Origin: Flavobacteriales bacterium
GTDB taxonomy: Bacteria; Bacteroidota; Bacteroidia; NS11-12g; UBA9320
Direction of reading: 5' to 3'
DNA length: 64,000 nt
NCBI GenBank assembly: GCA_020635355.1
Contig: JACJZW010000002.1
Location: 1 to 64,000, forward strand
How positions within the stretch are numbered: the stretch's first letter is position 1; each line of letters starts with the position of its first letter. Made by a program: the position numbers and the translations under genes. The notes under the pieces are model-generated. The model saw only the letters and a program-made list of their open reading frames with translations. It searched no databases and had not been told where the DNA came from. Positions 23,816 to 32,092 of the stretch are shown here, piece by piece.

Positions 23816-25078
23816 ATGGATCCTTCCTATTTGGTTATTCTCACCACGCTCCTTCTTTCGGCCTTTTTCTCCGGTCTTGAAATTGCGTTCTTATCGGCCA
23901 ATAAACTCCGAATAGAATTAAAAAGCAATCAGGGAATTCGGTGGGCAAAGGTGTGTGCGGAGTACATCAAGACGCCCAGCAAGTTCATCTCAACCATTCT
24001 CATTGGCAACAACATCGCCATTGTGGTATACGGTATTTGGATGGAGCACATTCTCAAGGAATCGTGGTTCCCGTCGGTTTTTCAAAACCTGGACGGCCTC
24101 GCCTCGTTGCTCCTCGTGACCTTCATCTCCACTGGTGTGGTGTTGATTTTTGCCGAGTTTTTGCCCAAGGCGTTGTTCCGGATTAATCCATCCGGCATTC
24201 TCAGTATCCTCATTTTCCCATTTAAGGCTTTTGCATTTTTGCTCTCACCGGTGGTGAAGATGACGCTTTGGTTGGCCAAAAATATTCTCCACCTGGTCCT
24301 TAAAAAGGAGTTTACAGAGGAGAGTCCGGCCTTTAGCCGAATTGACCTCGACGATTATATCACCGAAAGTCAGAAGCACAAGCACGAAGACGACCGGGAC
24401 GTGGATACGGAAATTCTGAAGAATGCGCTGGATTTTGGGAATGTTCAAATTCGGGATTGTATGGTTCCCCGTACCTCCATTGTGGGTATTGATATTTCAA
24501 GTCCCATTACGGATCTGGAGGAGATGTTCATTGAAACCGGACACAGCAAAATTCTGGTGTACCGCGACAATGTAGACAACATCATTGGCTATGTCCATCA
24601 CATCGATATGATGAAACGGCCCGAGACTATTCGGTCCATTCTCATCCCCATCATGATTACCAATGAGTCGAAACCAGCGAACGAAATGCTGAATGACTTT
24701 ACCCGAAATCGCAAGAGTATTGCGGTAGTGGTGGATGAATTTGGTGGAACAGCCGGCATTGTGACTACGGAGGATATCATCGAGGAAATCTTTGGTGAAA
24801 TTGAGGATGAGCACGATGATAATGACGGCATCATTGATACGAAAATCAGTGACCTGGAGTATGAATTCTCTGCCAGTTTGGAGGTGGATTATTTGAATGA
24901 GAAGTACAACCTGGATATCCCGGAAGGGGATTATGAAACGCTGGGTGGTTACATCATTTCAAATTATGAAAGTATCCCTGAGCAGGGTGAGGTGGTGGTG
25001 GTTGATTCGTTTGAGTTCAAGATTCTCTCTTCGGCCGAAAACCGCATCGAGGTGGTTCATATGCGAGTAGAGAGTTAG
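23816..25078 (+). CDS. Hemolysin-family (CNNM/CBS/CorC) membrane protein
   Basis: A 420-residue protein with the three-part plan of the HlyC/CorC family. The CNNM membrane domain covers about 1-190 (VILTTLLLSAFFSGLEIAFL, KFISTILIGNNIAIVVYGIW, FISTGVVLIFAEFLPKALFR). A pair of CBS domains follows (VQIRDCMVPRTSIVGIDISS at about 205, NRKSIAVVVDEFGGTAGIV at about 300 with the conserved VDEFGGTAG), then TTEDIIEEIFGEIEDEHD and a C-terminal CorC_HlyC domain. CNNM relatives move or sense Mg2+; GldE of gliding bacteria is a paralogous family member, but nothing here marks this copy as GldE. It stands alone with its own promoter box. Confidence 0.9.
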   Translation: MDPSYLVILTTLLLSAFFSGLEIAFLSANKLRIELKSNQGIRWAKVCAEYIKTPSKFISTILIGNNIAIVVYGIWMEHILKESWFPSVFQNLDGLASLLLVTFISTGVVLIFAEFLPKALFRINPSGILSILIFPFKAFAFLLSPVVKMTLWLAKNILHLVLKKEFTEESPAFSRIDLDDYITESQKHKHEDDRDVDTEILKNALDFGNVQIRDCMVPRTSIVGIDISSPITDLEEMFIETGHSKILVYRDNVDNIIGYVHHIDMMKRPETIRSILIPIMITNESKPANEMLNDFTRNRKSIAVVVDEFGGTAGIVTTEDIIEEIFGEIEDEHDDNDGIIDTKISDLEYEFSASLEVDYLNEKYNLDIPEGDYETLGGYIISNYESIPEQGEVVVVDSFEFKILSSAENRIEVVHMRVES

Positions 25079-25084
25079 TCCTAC

Positions 25085-25607
25085 TTTTTAACGCAAAGGC
25101 GCAGAGAATTCGCTGAGAATTACAAGTTGTGAACTATTCGGCGAATTCCATTCTTAATTAAAGGAACGTTGAAGTTGATGAGCAATCCCAGATGACGGTT
25201 GGCTAGTTTTAGATAAGTAAGTGTTTGAGCAAAGTATACTTCATGAAGGTTTTCGACACTTTTTATTTCTACAATCACTTGATCCTCAACCAATAAATCA
25301 AGCCTAAAACCACTTTCGAGCTTTAGGTCATCGTAAATTACAGGCATGGGGACTTGCTTGAGAACTGATAGGTGGGCTTTTCTAAGTTCATAACACAGAC
25401 ATTCCTGATAAATACTTTCAAGAAGTCCGGGTCCAAGACGTTTATGGACCAGATAGGAGCAATGAATAATTTTTTGGCTGATTTGATTGATTTGCATTGA
25501 ACAAATGTCAACAGCAGTTAATTAGAACAGCTTACAAATGTTAGCCATCGCTTGTTAATTATACCAAGCGCAAGATTATGGTTGGCTCTGCGTCTTTGCG
25601 TTAAAAA
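25085..25607. mobile_element. Candidate 523-base element: GxxExxY gene between 22-base inverted repeats
   Basis: The left end (25085-25106) contains AACGCAAAGGCGCAGAG; the right end (25586-25607) is its reverse complement, CTCTGCGTCTTTGCGTTAAA..., with 21 of 22 positions matching. The GxxExxY gene fills most of the interior. Each end is itself two 8-base units (CTCTGCGT, CTTTGCGT) plus an A/T run. No target-site duplication is obvious. A third copy of the end sequence lies at 41091-41112. Mobility is inferred, not shown. Confidence 0.45.
25120..25497 (-). CDS. GxxExxY family protein (PD-(D/E)XK nuclease fold)
   Basis: A 125-residue complete protein. The family name motif is present as GLLESIY (G24, E27, Y30), followed by the nuclease-type core FRLDLLVEDQVIVEIKS with D67, E77 and K79 in PD-(D/E)XK order, and the typical tail VYFAQTLTYLKLANRHLGLL then LINFNVPLIKNGIRRIVHN. 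The fold suggests DNA or RNA cleavage, but activity has not been established for this family to my knowledge. It is alone and bracketed by near-perfect 22-base inverted repeats, an arrangement unlike that of its neighbours. Length matches the family (about 120-130). Confidence 0.9.
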   Translation of the reverse strand: MQINQISQKIIHCSYLVHKRLGPGLLESIYQECLCYELRKAHLSVLKQVPMPVIYDDLKLESGFRLDLLVEDQVIVEIKSVENLHEVYFAQTLTYLKLANRHLGLLINFNVPLIKNGIRRIVHNL

Positions 25608-25621
25608 AAATGAAACGCAGT

Positions 25622-26206
25622 TCAAATCGAATCCGACTCCTCCAGAAACCGCATCATCATCTTATCAACCACCTGGAAAAGATGCTCCGGTTTATGCGTT
25701 TTCCAACTCCATGTGGCCTCATCATCCTCCGGAATCGAAATATACCGATCCACCCCCAATTGCATCATCTCATTAATCACATGATCCCTCAAATGCAAAA
25801 AGGCCACCCATCCACCTGGAGTGTCCTCCCACCATTCCTGATAATAGGAATCATCGCTTCCGTGAAAATTCAAGACGTTTTCACCCAATAGAATAAACTT
25901 CTCAATGCCGCAATCCAACATCTCGTCAATCACCTCGCGCTTCAGCATCATCACATCGTTGTTAATGCAGTCATTCCATTCACCAATGAGTTCAATGATG
26001 GCATATTTCTCCTCATAATCAACGAACAATACCTTCAAGAGCAACGTCTCACTTCCGAAAGAATCCCATTGCGGGTGGATGGCGTAGTTGTAAATACGGT
26101 TAGTATACTCGAACTGACTGTGCTCTGTGCGGTAGAACGGACTGTTCGGGTCGTTCTTGGCTTTGTATAGGTGCCGCCAGAGGAAATGTGGTTCAAGTTG
26201 GTGCAT
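25622..26206 (-). CDS. Conserved hypothetical protein, soluble
   Basis: A 194-residue acidic protein with no signal peptide or membrane helix. It begins MHQLEPHFLWRHLYKAKNDP and has many aromatic residues (QFEYTNRIYNYAIHPQWDSF, SYYQEWWEDTPGGWVAFLHL). The middle part repeats a pattern of DEMLDCGIEKFILLGENVLN and NEMMQLGVDRYISIPEDDEA, suggesting two related alpha/beta halves. I do not recognise a named family or function. The stop codon lies 15 bases beyond the right inverted repeat of the GxxExxY element. Confidence 0.75.
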   Translation of the reverse strand: MHQLEPHFLWRHLYKAKNDPNSPFYRTEHSQFEYTNRIYNYAIHPQWDSFGSETLLLKVLFVDYEEKYAIIELIGEWNDCINNDVMMLKREVIDEMLDCGIEKFILLGENVLNFHGSDDSYYQEWWEDTPGGWVAFLHLRDHVINEMMQLGVDRYISIPEDDEATWSWKTHKPEHLFQVVDKMMMRFLEESDSI

Positions 26207-26424
26207 GTCTAATCAGATCAGTGTTTTAAGATCAGCGTTTTGAGTTTTACTACTTAGGGCGATGATTGAGTTACTGAAACAACGTTGAACAACTTCTGTT
26301 TGGATGATGAACTGAACAACTGGGTATAGGCCAGATTCCACCAAAAATAACTCGAACACGACCTTTCACTTTCACTTTCTCTTTCTCTAACCAAACACTC
26401 AATTTTCATCATCACTGACTGGTC
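26207..26424. other. 218-base intergenic region with pyrimidine tract
   Basis: No gene is seen. A (CACTTT)n/CTTTCTC tract at 26364-26388 is the reverse complement of the purine tract at 5881-5897 (17 bases identical). It lies just past the stop of the glycosyltransferase gene, which ends at 26425. Confidence 0.6.
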
Positions 26425-27348
26425 TTACTCCTTAATGTTGCTATCCTTTACAATATACAGCGGACGGTTTCGAATATTGTCGTTCATCCTGCTGATGTAT
26501 TCGCCAATGATGCCAATTCCGATTAATTGAATCCCGCCGAGGAAAATGATGGTAATCATCTGAGATGCCCAGCCGGGTTCATAATCCGTCGTAAAAAATC
26601 GGGCGTAGAGGGTATACAGAATGAGAAGAAAGCCAACAAAGGCAAATAGAAAGCCGGAGAGGGTTGCCAGTCGTAATGGCCAGTTGCTAAAAGAGGTGAT
26701 GCCGTCAAGAGCTAATCGAATCATCTTTCGATACGAATAGCCGGTTTCACCTGAAAGTCGTTCCTCGCGGTTGTACTCCACCGATGTTTGTCGAAATCCT
26801 ACCCAGGGTATTTGGCCACGCAAGAACTTATGACGTTCCGGCATGTTGTTCAACTGATCCACCACCTTGCGATCGATGATCCTGAAGTCACCGGTATCAA
26901 CCGGAATCGGGATTTGAGTGATGCGTTTCATCAGGCGGTAAAACCATCGAGCTGTGGCGCGTTTAAGCATGGATTCACCCTGTCTGCGAATACGTTGCGC
27001 GTACACAACTTCATATCCTTCGAGGCTTTTGAGGTATAGCTTTTCTATCAGTTCCGGAGGATCTTGACCATCGGCATCAATGATCACTACTTTGTCGCCA
27101 TGGGCATAATCCAATCCGGCACTTACGGCAATTTGATGGCCGAAATTCCGACTGAAGTTGATGTACTTGACCTCGGAGTTTTTCCGGGATAGCTGGGTGA
27201 TCACCTCTTCGCTGTTGTCGGCGCTTCCGTCGTTCACAAAAATCAACTCAAACGGAACATTGAGTTTTTCCAAAACGGCCTTCAAACGGTCAAATAAAAC
27301 CGGAATGTTTTCGGCTTCATTGTAAACGGGTATGACCACAGATATCAT
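26425..27348 (-). CDS. Family 2 glycosyltransferase (GtrB/DPM1-like) with two C-terminal helices
   Basis: A 307-residue membrane-bound glycosyltransferase. The GT-A domain starts at once (MISVVIPVYNEAENIPVLFD), with nucleotide-binding FVNDGSADNS, RNFGHQIAVSAGLDYAHGD and DADGQDPPE, where the DAD-type acidic residues bind the metal-sugar nucleotide. HKFLRGQIPWVGFRQT and SGETGYSYRKM follow as in the GtrB/ArnC/DPM1 branch. Two C-terminal helices (about 230-252, GFLFAFVGFLLILYTLYARF; about 265-285, MITIIFLGGIQLIGIGIIGE) anchor it. It should add a sugar to undecaprenyl or a similar lipid carrier at the inner membrane. The Wzi-like gene upstream on the same strand fits an envelope polysaccharide role; the exact sugar is unknown. 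Confidence 0.92.
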   Translation of the reverse strand: MISVVIPVYNEAENIPVLFDRLKAVLEKLNVPFELIFVNDGSADNSEEVITQLSRKNSEVKYINFSRNFGHQIAVSAGLDYAHGDKVVIIDADGQDPPELIEKLYLKSLEGYEVVYAQRIRRQGESMLKRATARWFYRLMKRITQIPIPVDTGDFRIIDRKVVDQLNNMPERHKFLRGQIPWVGFRQTSVEYNREERLSGETGYSYRKMIRLALDGITSFSNWPLRLATLSGFLFAFVGFLLILYTLYARFFTTDYEPGWASQMITIIFLGGIQLIGIGIIGEYISRMNDNIRNRPLYIVKDSNIKE

Positions 27349-27378
27349 GATTCAAAGAAACGCAAATTGAGCCGTTTA

Positions 27379-29082
27379 TCAGAAGTCAAAGTTCTGCCGG
27401 TCTATGTTCATACGGAATCCGAAACTCACCATATGAACGCGATCCGATACCAATGGTTGATCTCGTTTATTGTCCCGGTTGATGTACCGCAGATCAAAGA
27501 AGGTCCGATGTTTAATCTGGTAGCTAAGCGCCACGTCAATCAAACCGATGGTCTCTTTTACACCGTCACCAATGAAGATGCCGTCGTCTTTTGGTCGGTT
27601 TTCATAGGAGGATAGTAGGTTACCTCCAAAGTGGGTGGTTTGCTCGCTGAAGCTGCTATCAGCTCCATGAATGATGTGAAAATACTTGGCGGTGAGGGTG
27701 AGTCGGGGGAGAGGCTGATATTTTAGGACGGTCAATACCTCCTTAAAATTGGAGCCAATGGGGTGGGCCAGCGACTGATTGTACTGAGTATAAGCCTGCG
27801 ATGGAAGTAAGTGCGTGTAGGTGTAGGGTCTGACCAAATTGGTCTCAACCCGCCAATCCAGGTTGCGAATACCGGCAACATCAATCCATAATCCGCCGAA
27901 TTGGGCGGCCCATTTGTTGACCCAGGAATGGGTGCGGTTTACTAATTCATCCTTGTGGAATTCGTCCAGAACAAACTGGCTGTAGAACATCAGTTTTTTG
28001 ACGGGAATCAACCGGAAGTCCATACCCAATACGGCGTTGTCTGTGCTGTTTAGGCCATGTTCCACGGTTCGGTAGAAGATGATGGGATTGAGGTAATTGG
28101 CTTCATAACCGGAATTGTTCCGAACAAAAAGGATGTGTTCAAATACGCCAATATCCAGTTTCCCGGGAAGAATGTTCAGGTTGAGATAATGAAGGGCCCC
28201 ATACTTTTTTCCTTGAACTGAAGAAGATCGATCTGTGTACTCTGAAAACAGGTTCATGTACTGGATGCGCCACACCTTGGTGGTGAATTTGAGGAAGAGG
28301 TTCTCCTTCGCGAAATCGCTGAGAATGAGTGACCGATATCCGTTCCCTATGAAATTGCGATCGTGCCCAAATTGAACCGAGATTTGTTTGGCCGGGCTAA
28401 CGGTTATATAGCCTCGTGCAACCAAAAAGTCTCGCGCTCCGGCACCAAACGATTTGAGAAAACCGGCACCCGGAACGGCGCGGTAATCATCAACCCATGC
28501 ATCATACGCGTTGGGATATCGATATTGGTTCTCGCTCATAAAGGTGTAGAACCCCACTTTATTATCGATACTTCCCCGTAATTCCAGTCCACGAGTGTTT
28601 CGGTAAACCACCTGATCGTCCGTCATATCTTTCCCGTACTTCAGGTCAAACACCGGATTAACGATTAATCTGAAATCCTTTTCATCTACCGAGAAGAAGG
28701 CGTTGCGGTATTCGTAAAAAAGGTCGAAGGGCCTTGCCTTTCTCTTGCGTCCAGCGTGAAGATAGATGCTTCTTATCGCGGTGTCAAATGGAAGTTCGTC
28801 CCAGTTGTCGTCATACAGAAATCCATAATTAAACCGGTCTGAATGGGACAAATCCTTGCGGTGGGTCAGGTGTTTTGGAGCGTATAATAGGTTGGTTAAG
28901 TCGGCGCGATAAAACGGACGTATACTGGTTGCATCCGAATACATCTCGGGGTGACTTAGGCGATAACGACTGATCAAATGGTAACTGTCCTCATCCGTTG
29001 CGATGTATGAACTTTGCGCGAACCCGATGTTTCTCAAACCGAGAAACGCGAGAATCAAGAGGAGCTTAACGTTGGCGTTCAT
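27379..29082 (-). CDS. Wzi-like capsule assembly / outer-membrane barrel protein
   Basis: The frame extends up to 29265, but that part overlaps acylphosphatase and is not protein-like; ATG at 29082 gives a good signal peptide (MNANVKLLLILAFLGLRNIG, then FAQSS). The 567-residue protein has a helical start (DEDSYHLISRYRLSHPEMYS) and a long beta-barrel with the family hallmark VQFGHDRNFIGNGYRSLILS. The end is FGFRMNIDRQNFDF, with the terminal Phe of an outer-membrane barrel. Wzi-family proteins help fix capsule or exopolysaccharide to the cell surface. A TACCTTTG box lies 8 bases before the ATG. The adjacent glycosyltransferase (30-base gap) fits a polysaccharide task. Confidence 0.82.
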   Translation of the reverse strand: MNANVKLLLILAFLGLRNIGFAQSSYIATDEDSYHLISRYRLSHPEMYSDATSIRPFYRADLTNLLYAPKHLTHRKDLSHSDRFNYGFLYDDNWDELPFDTAIRSIYLHAGRKRKARPFDLFYEYRNAFFSVDEKDFRLIVNPVFDLKYGKDMTDDQVVYRNTRGLELRGSIDNKVGFYTFMSENQYRYPNAYDAWVDDYRAVPGAGFLKSFGAGARDFLVARGYITVSPAKQISVQFGHDRNFIGNGYRSLILSDFAKENLFLKFTTKVWRIQYMNLFSEYTDRSSSVQGKKYGALHYLNLNILPGKLDIGVFEHILFVRNNSGYEANYLNPIIFYRTVEHGLNSTDNAVLGMDFRLIPVKKLMFYSQFVLDEFHKDELVNRTHSWVNKWAAQFGGLWIDVAGIRNLDWRVETNLVRPYTYTHLLPSQAYTQYNQSLAHPIGSNFKEVLTVLKYQPLPRLTLTAKYFHIIHGADSSFSEQTTHFGGNLLSSYENRPKDDGIFIGDGVKETIGLIDVALSYQIKHRTFFDLRYINRDNKRDQPLVSDRVHMVSFGFRMNIDRQNFDF

Positions 29083-29090
29083 CAATGTTC

Positions 29091-29098
29091 CAAAGGTA
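29091..29098 (-). promoter_or_regulatory. Probable -7 promoter box (TACCTTTG) of the Wzi-like gene
   Basis: Exact TAnnTTTG match on the minus strand, 8 bases before ATG 29082; supports that start over the longer frame. Confidence 0.55.
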
Positions 29099-29107
29099 TG
29101 GATTCTG

Positions 29108-29380
29108 TTAATGACGTATTTGGAAGCTGTTGAAGGATTCCGCTTCCGTCCATGAGTCAACGTGAACACCGGTAACCTTGGATAGGGGAGAGCCTTCGTG
29201 ACACCAGGAAATGAACCGTTGCACCCCTTCTGCCGATCCATGCACCACGGCTTCAACTGAGCCATCCGGAAGATTTCGGACGTAGCCTAACAATCCCAGT
29301 TCCATGGCCTTGAGCTGTGTGTACTTTCGGAAAAATACCCCCTGAACACGACCCGTGATGGTGATCTTCTTTGAATCCAT
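29108..29380 (-). CDS. acyP: Acylphosphatase
   Basis: A 90-residue enzyme of the usual family size. The catalytic arginine is in GRVQGVFFR (R18) and the catalytic asparagine in GYVRNLPDGSVE (N36), both intact; the C-terminus ESFNSFQIRH closes the ferredoxin-like fold. It hydrolyses acyl phosphates such as acetyl or 1,3-bisphosphoglycerate in the cytoplasm. It lies 25 bases upstream of the Wzi-like gene on the same strand, but that gene has its own promoter box, so the two may be separate units. Confidence 0.96.
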   Translation of the reverse strand: MDSKKITITGRVQGVFFRKYTQLKAMELGLLGYVRNLPDGSVEAVVHGSAEGVQRFISWCHEGSPLSKVTGVHVDSWTEAESFNSFQIRH

Positions 29381-29463
29381 GTCGCAAGTTAAATCCTTCC
29401 AGGTAGTTCCCTGACCCCATCTTATTCATGTGTCGTCCCACGGCGTGCTCACAATCAAATGAT

Positions 29464-29471
29464 TAATTTTG
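29464..29471 (+). promoter_or_regulatory. Probable -7 promoter box (TAATTTTG)
   Basis: Exact TAnnTTTG match 37 bases before ATG 29509 of the FISUMP lipoprotein. Confidence 0.5.
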
Positions 29472-29508
29472 GTCTTTGCCTGAGTTCAATACCGAAAAAA
29501 TCGATGTT

Positions 29509-31350
29509 ATGAAGTTTAAGCTGATCGTCCTCAGCCTCACGTTGATGACCTTTTCGACCTGTAAGGATAAGAGTGAGCACGTTGATTTGACCCCCAATGT
29601 AAAGGAGCAAACCAAATCCAACATCACCGTACTTCGGGATGGTTTTGAGGTGTATTATGGTGAATTGATGAAGGGCGATACCCTAACGGCGTTGGATGCC
29701 CTTGGAGGTTGGCTCGCCAAACAGGATAATGTTAAAGACGCGTGGTATCGGGACTACGGACATATTCAGGTTGAGTTCACCAACGGCTTGAAGTCCGGGT
29801 TTAATATTATCCCTGTTGGGGCGGATGGAACACACCTCACCCGTGGTAGTGGAGGTACTGGTGGATTAAAGTTGTTCAAGGCATCTGGGGTCTCAACAAA
29901 TGATATCAAAAACAAGAAAGTGCTGTTTCTGATGCCGTATCCCATCGAGTTTGGGTACAACCAGGAGCGAATATCGGAACTGATTAGTCTGATAACCGGT
30001 AACCACAAGGATATGGAGGTGACCATCTTATCGGCACCCGATGTGAGATTGGAAGATTTGAAAACCTTGGGCGACTATGGATTAATCATCCTCGATACGC
30101 ATGGGCAGCGAGATGGTTTCAGCATCGCTCATCTCAAAGATAAATTTGATCTGACCACACCTTGGTTCCCGGACGAATTGGTGAAAGAAGTTTTTGATGT
30201 CAATCAAATTTCAAGTGAGCTCATTTCAAAAGGGTTAATCGAAATTCAGGTAAATATTTATCAGGAAGGCGACAAAACCAGGTTTGAGTACTCCATCGTG
30301 GTGACAGACAGGTACATCCGGCAACTGGATGTTGATCTCTCTGATGCCGTTGTTTTTGGTAATCATTGCTACAGTGGGTATACCTACGATGGCCCAACAA
30401 AAAACAACATGCCTGAAGCCTGGAAATCAAGAGGGGCTGCTTGTTACTACGGGTACGCGTATCAATCTGGTGCATCGGCTCAAGTGGATAACGACTTTTC
30501 AAAAATCATGGAGCAGGCTCTGCTGAAACGGTTGGTGGATGGGGATTCCACCGGTGAAGCACATCTCGGTGAGAACTTTTTACTTCAATACTTTGACGTT
30601 CATTCACCCAGTCTGGTCTCTCCCCGGTCAACCAGATCGGTTCAAATGTCGGCAACAGACCCCATGGATGATTTTATCCCGATATCCGATCGTCTTTATT
30701 TTCTCCAGCTGTTTGATCCCACCTATTCATATCATCGCTGTAAGGACACCATTGTGGACTCCAGAGACAACCAGGTTTACAAAGTAGTATGCATTGGAAA
30801 TCAGATGTGGATGGCAGAAAATCTTCGATATGAGGGTACCATCACACATTACGCGGATTCTGCCTCCTGGGTAAGCGTGTATGATGATGGCGCTTATCAC
30901 GAATTCCCTGCGTGGTGTTACTTCCTGAATGAATCCTCCAGAAATGCCTCGGAGGGCAAACTGTATAACTGGCATGCGATAACCAAAGGGAATGCCTGTC
31001 CTAACGGATGGCGGTTACCCTCAGAAGCCGATTGGGAAAAGCTAATTACAGAGCTGGGAGGAAGATCCGTGGCCGGGGGCAAGATGAAATCAACCTCGGG
31101 GTGGTTATCACCAAATGCCGGTGCTACCAACTCCAGTGGATTCAATGCCATTCCATCCGGAAGTAGGAGTACTACCAGTCATTGGGGGTTGGATAAGGCA
31201 GGGGCAACCTATTGGTCGTCCTCTCCATATGACCCGCTTCCGGAACACAGCGTTTGGGTTGAGTCCTTGTGGTATGAGGATGCCGAAATGGTCCGTTTTA
31301 AAGGTGAAAAGGTTGAGGGTCACGCATGCCGATGTGTGAAGGATAAGTAA
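29509..31350 (+). CDS. Lipoprotein with clan CD-like peptidase domain and FISUMP domain
   Basis: The frame opens with TTG at 29476, but ATG at 29509 gives a lipobox (LMTFSTC) in a typical lipoprotein signal, so that start is used; 613 residues. Residues about 140-400 resemble a caspase/gingipain-type (clan CD) fold: hydrophobic strand LIILDTHGQ with H198, then VVFGNHCYSG with C287, matching the His-Gly then Cys-x-Gly order of the clan. From about 430 comes a FISUMP (Fibrobacter major paralogous) domain: CIGNQMWMAENLRY, YNWHAITKGNACPNGWRLPS, ATYWSSSPYD, CRCVKDK. The peptidase call rests on motif spacing and strand context, not on a close match, so activity is uncertain. Lipid-anchored to an envelope membrane. 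It stands alone. Confidence 0.78.
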   Translation: MKFKLIVLSLTLMTFSTCKDKSEHVDLTPNVKEQTKSNITVLRDGFEVYYGELMKGDTLTALDALGGWLAKQDNVKDAWYRDYGHIQVEFTNGLKSGFNIIPVGADGTHLTRGSGGTGGLKLFKASGVSTNDIKNKKVLFLMPYPIEFGYNQERISELISLITGNHKDMEVTILSAPDVRLEDLKTLGDYGLIILDTHGQRDGFSIAHLKDKFDLTTPWFPDELVKEVFDVNQISSELISKGLIEIQVNIYQEGDKTRFEYSIVVTDRYIRQLDVDLSDAVVFGNHCYSGYTYDGPTKNNMPEAWKSRGAACYYGYAYQSGASAQVDNDFSKIMEQALLKRLVDGDSTGEAHLGENFLLQYFDVHSPSLVSPRSTRSVQMSATDPMDDFIPISDRLYFLQLFDPTYSYHRCKDTIVDSRDNQVYKVVCIGNQMWMAENLRYEGTITHYADSASWVSVYDDGAYHEFPAWCYFLNESSRNASEGKLYNWHAITKGNACPNGWRLPSEADWEKLITELGGRSVAGGKMKSTSGWLSPNAGATNSSGFNAIPSGSRSTTSHWGLDKAGATYWSSSPYDPLPEHSVWVESLWYEDAEMVRFKGEKVEGHACRCVKDK

Positions 31351-31362
31351 CACGCTCAAAGC

Positions 31363-32085
31363 TCATCGAAGAGTCTCCCGCAAAACCAGGTGAGATTTTA
31401 TTCGCTTACCGGGAAGACCATGAAGGTCGTAATACAAAAGCAGATGATCAATCAAGGCACTTCGAACGGAGTTGGGAACTGCCGTTTGCTGCCACTCATC
31501 CAGATTACTGCTTAAACATTTCCACCACCACTGACTTTCAACCGGGTCAAGTGCCTGACCGTGGGAACGCTGTGGGGAAACAAAGGCGCCTTCCAACAGC
31601 ATAAAGACGTCACCATCCGTGTATTCGCCCTTTGGACGCACGCCGAGATACTTGGTGAGTTCCATTAAGAAATAACCGGGGTAGTTGGCCACAGCACCAT
31701 CCTCAAGATCCAATACATGAATAAAATGATGGAGAAACTGAAACAGGTCTTCATGGGCCGTTTCTTCATGGAGGACGGCGGTGGATACTTCGGCGACAAA
31801 TAAGGCGATGGTATTCTTCCGCAGATCAAAATGGATGTTTTGCAAGATGGGATTACAGCGTAATTCCTTGATTTGCTGAATGTCTTTGGAGGGATTGTGA
31901 TAAACCTCCATGTCCACCAAATTTAGGGGCATGAGGTGGGAAGGCCGTATGGGACCTCGTTGGTTCCGCACCCCGTGGATCAGATAGCTTTGTCGGCCAA
32001 AATCCCGGGTGTAGATCTGTGAAATGACGCTATTATCCCGATAGTTCACATTGTGTAGAACGATCCCCTGGGTCTTCCTTAGCAT
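31363..32085 (-). CDS. recO: DNA repair protein RecO
   Basis: A 240-residue protein with the N-terminal OB-fold (LRKTQGIVLHNVNYRDNSVI, then YTRDFGRQSYLIHGVRNQRG) and a helical C-terminus (FVAEVSTAVLHEETAHEDLF, FLMELTKYLGVRPKG). It works with RecR and RecF to load RecA on gapped DNA. The zinc-binding cysteines of some RecO proteins are absent, as in other Bacteroidota. It lies 7 bases downstream of porZ on the same strand, and this recO-porZ pairing is common in the phylum. Confidence 0.92.
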   Translation of the reverse strand: MLRKTQGIVLHNVNYRDNSVISQIYTRDFGRQSYLIHGVRNQRGPIRPSHLMPLNLVDMEVYHNPSKDIQQIKELRCNPILQNIHFDLRKNTIALFVAEVSTAVLHEETAHEDLFQFLHHFIHVLDLEDGAVANYPGYFLMELTKYLGVRPKGEYTDGDVFMLLEGAFVSPQRSHGQALDPVESQWWWKCLSSNLDEWQQTAVPNSVRSALIDHLLLYYDLHGLPGKRIKSHLVLRETLR

Positions 32086-32092
32086 CGTGATA

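Noticed and set aside
23816..25078. GldE gliding protein
   Set aside because: The domain plan fits the wider CNNM/CBS/CorC family and nothing specific marks it as GldE; no gld genes lie nearby.
29083..29265. N-terminal extension of the Wzi-like protein
   Set aside because: Overlaps acylphosphatase in another frame and precedes a proper signal peptide at ATG 29082.
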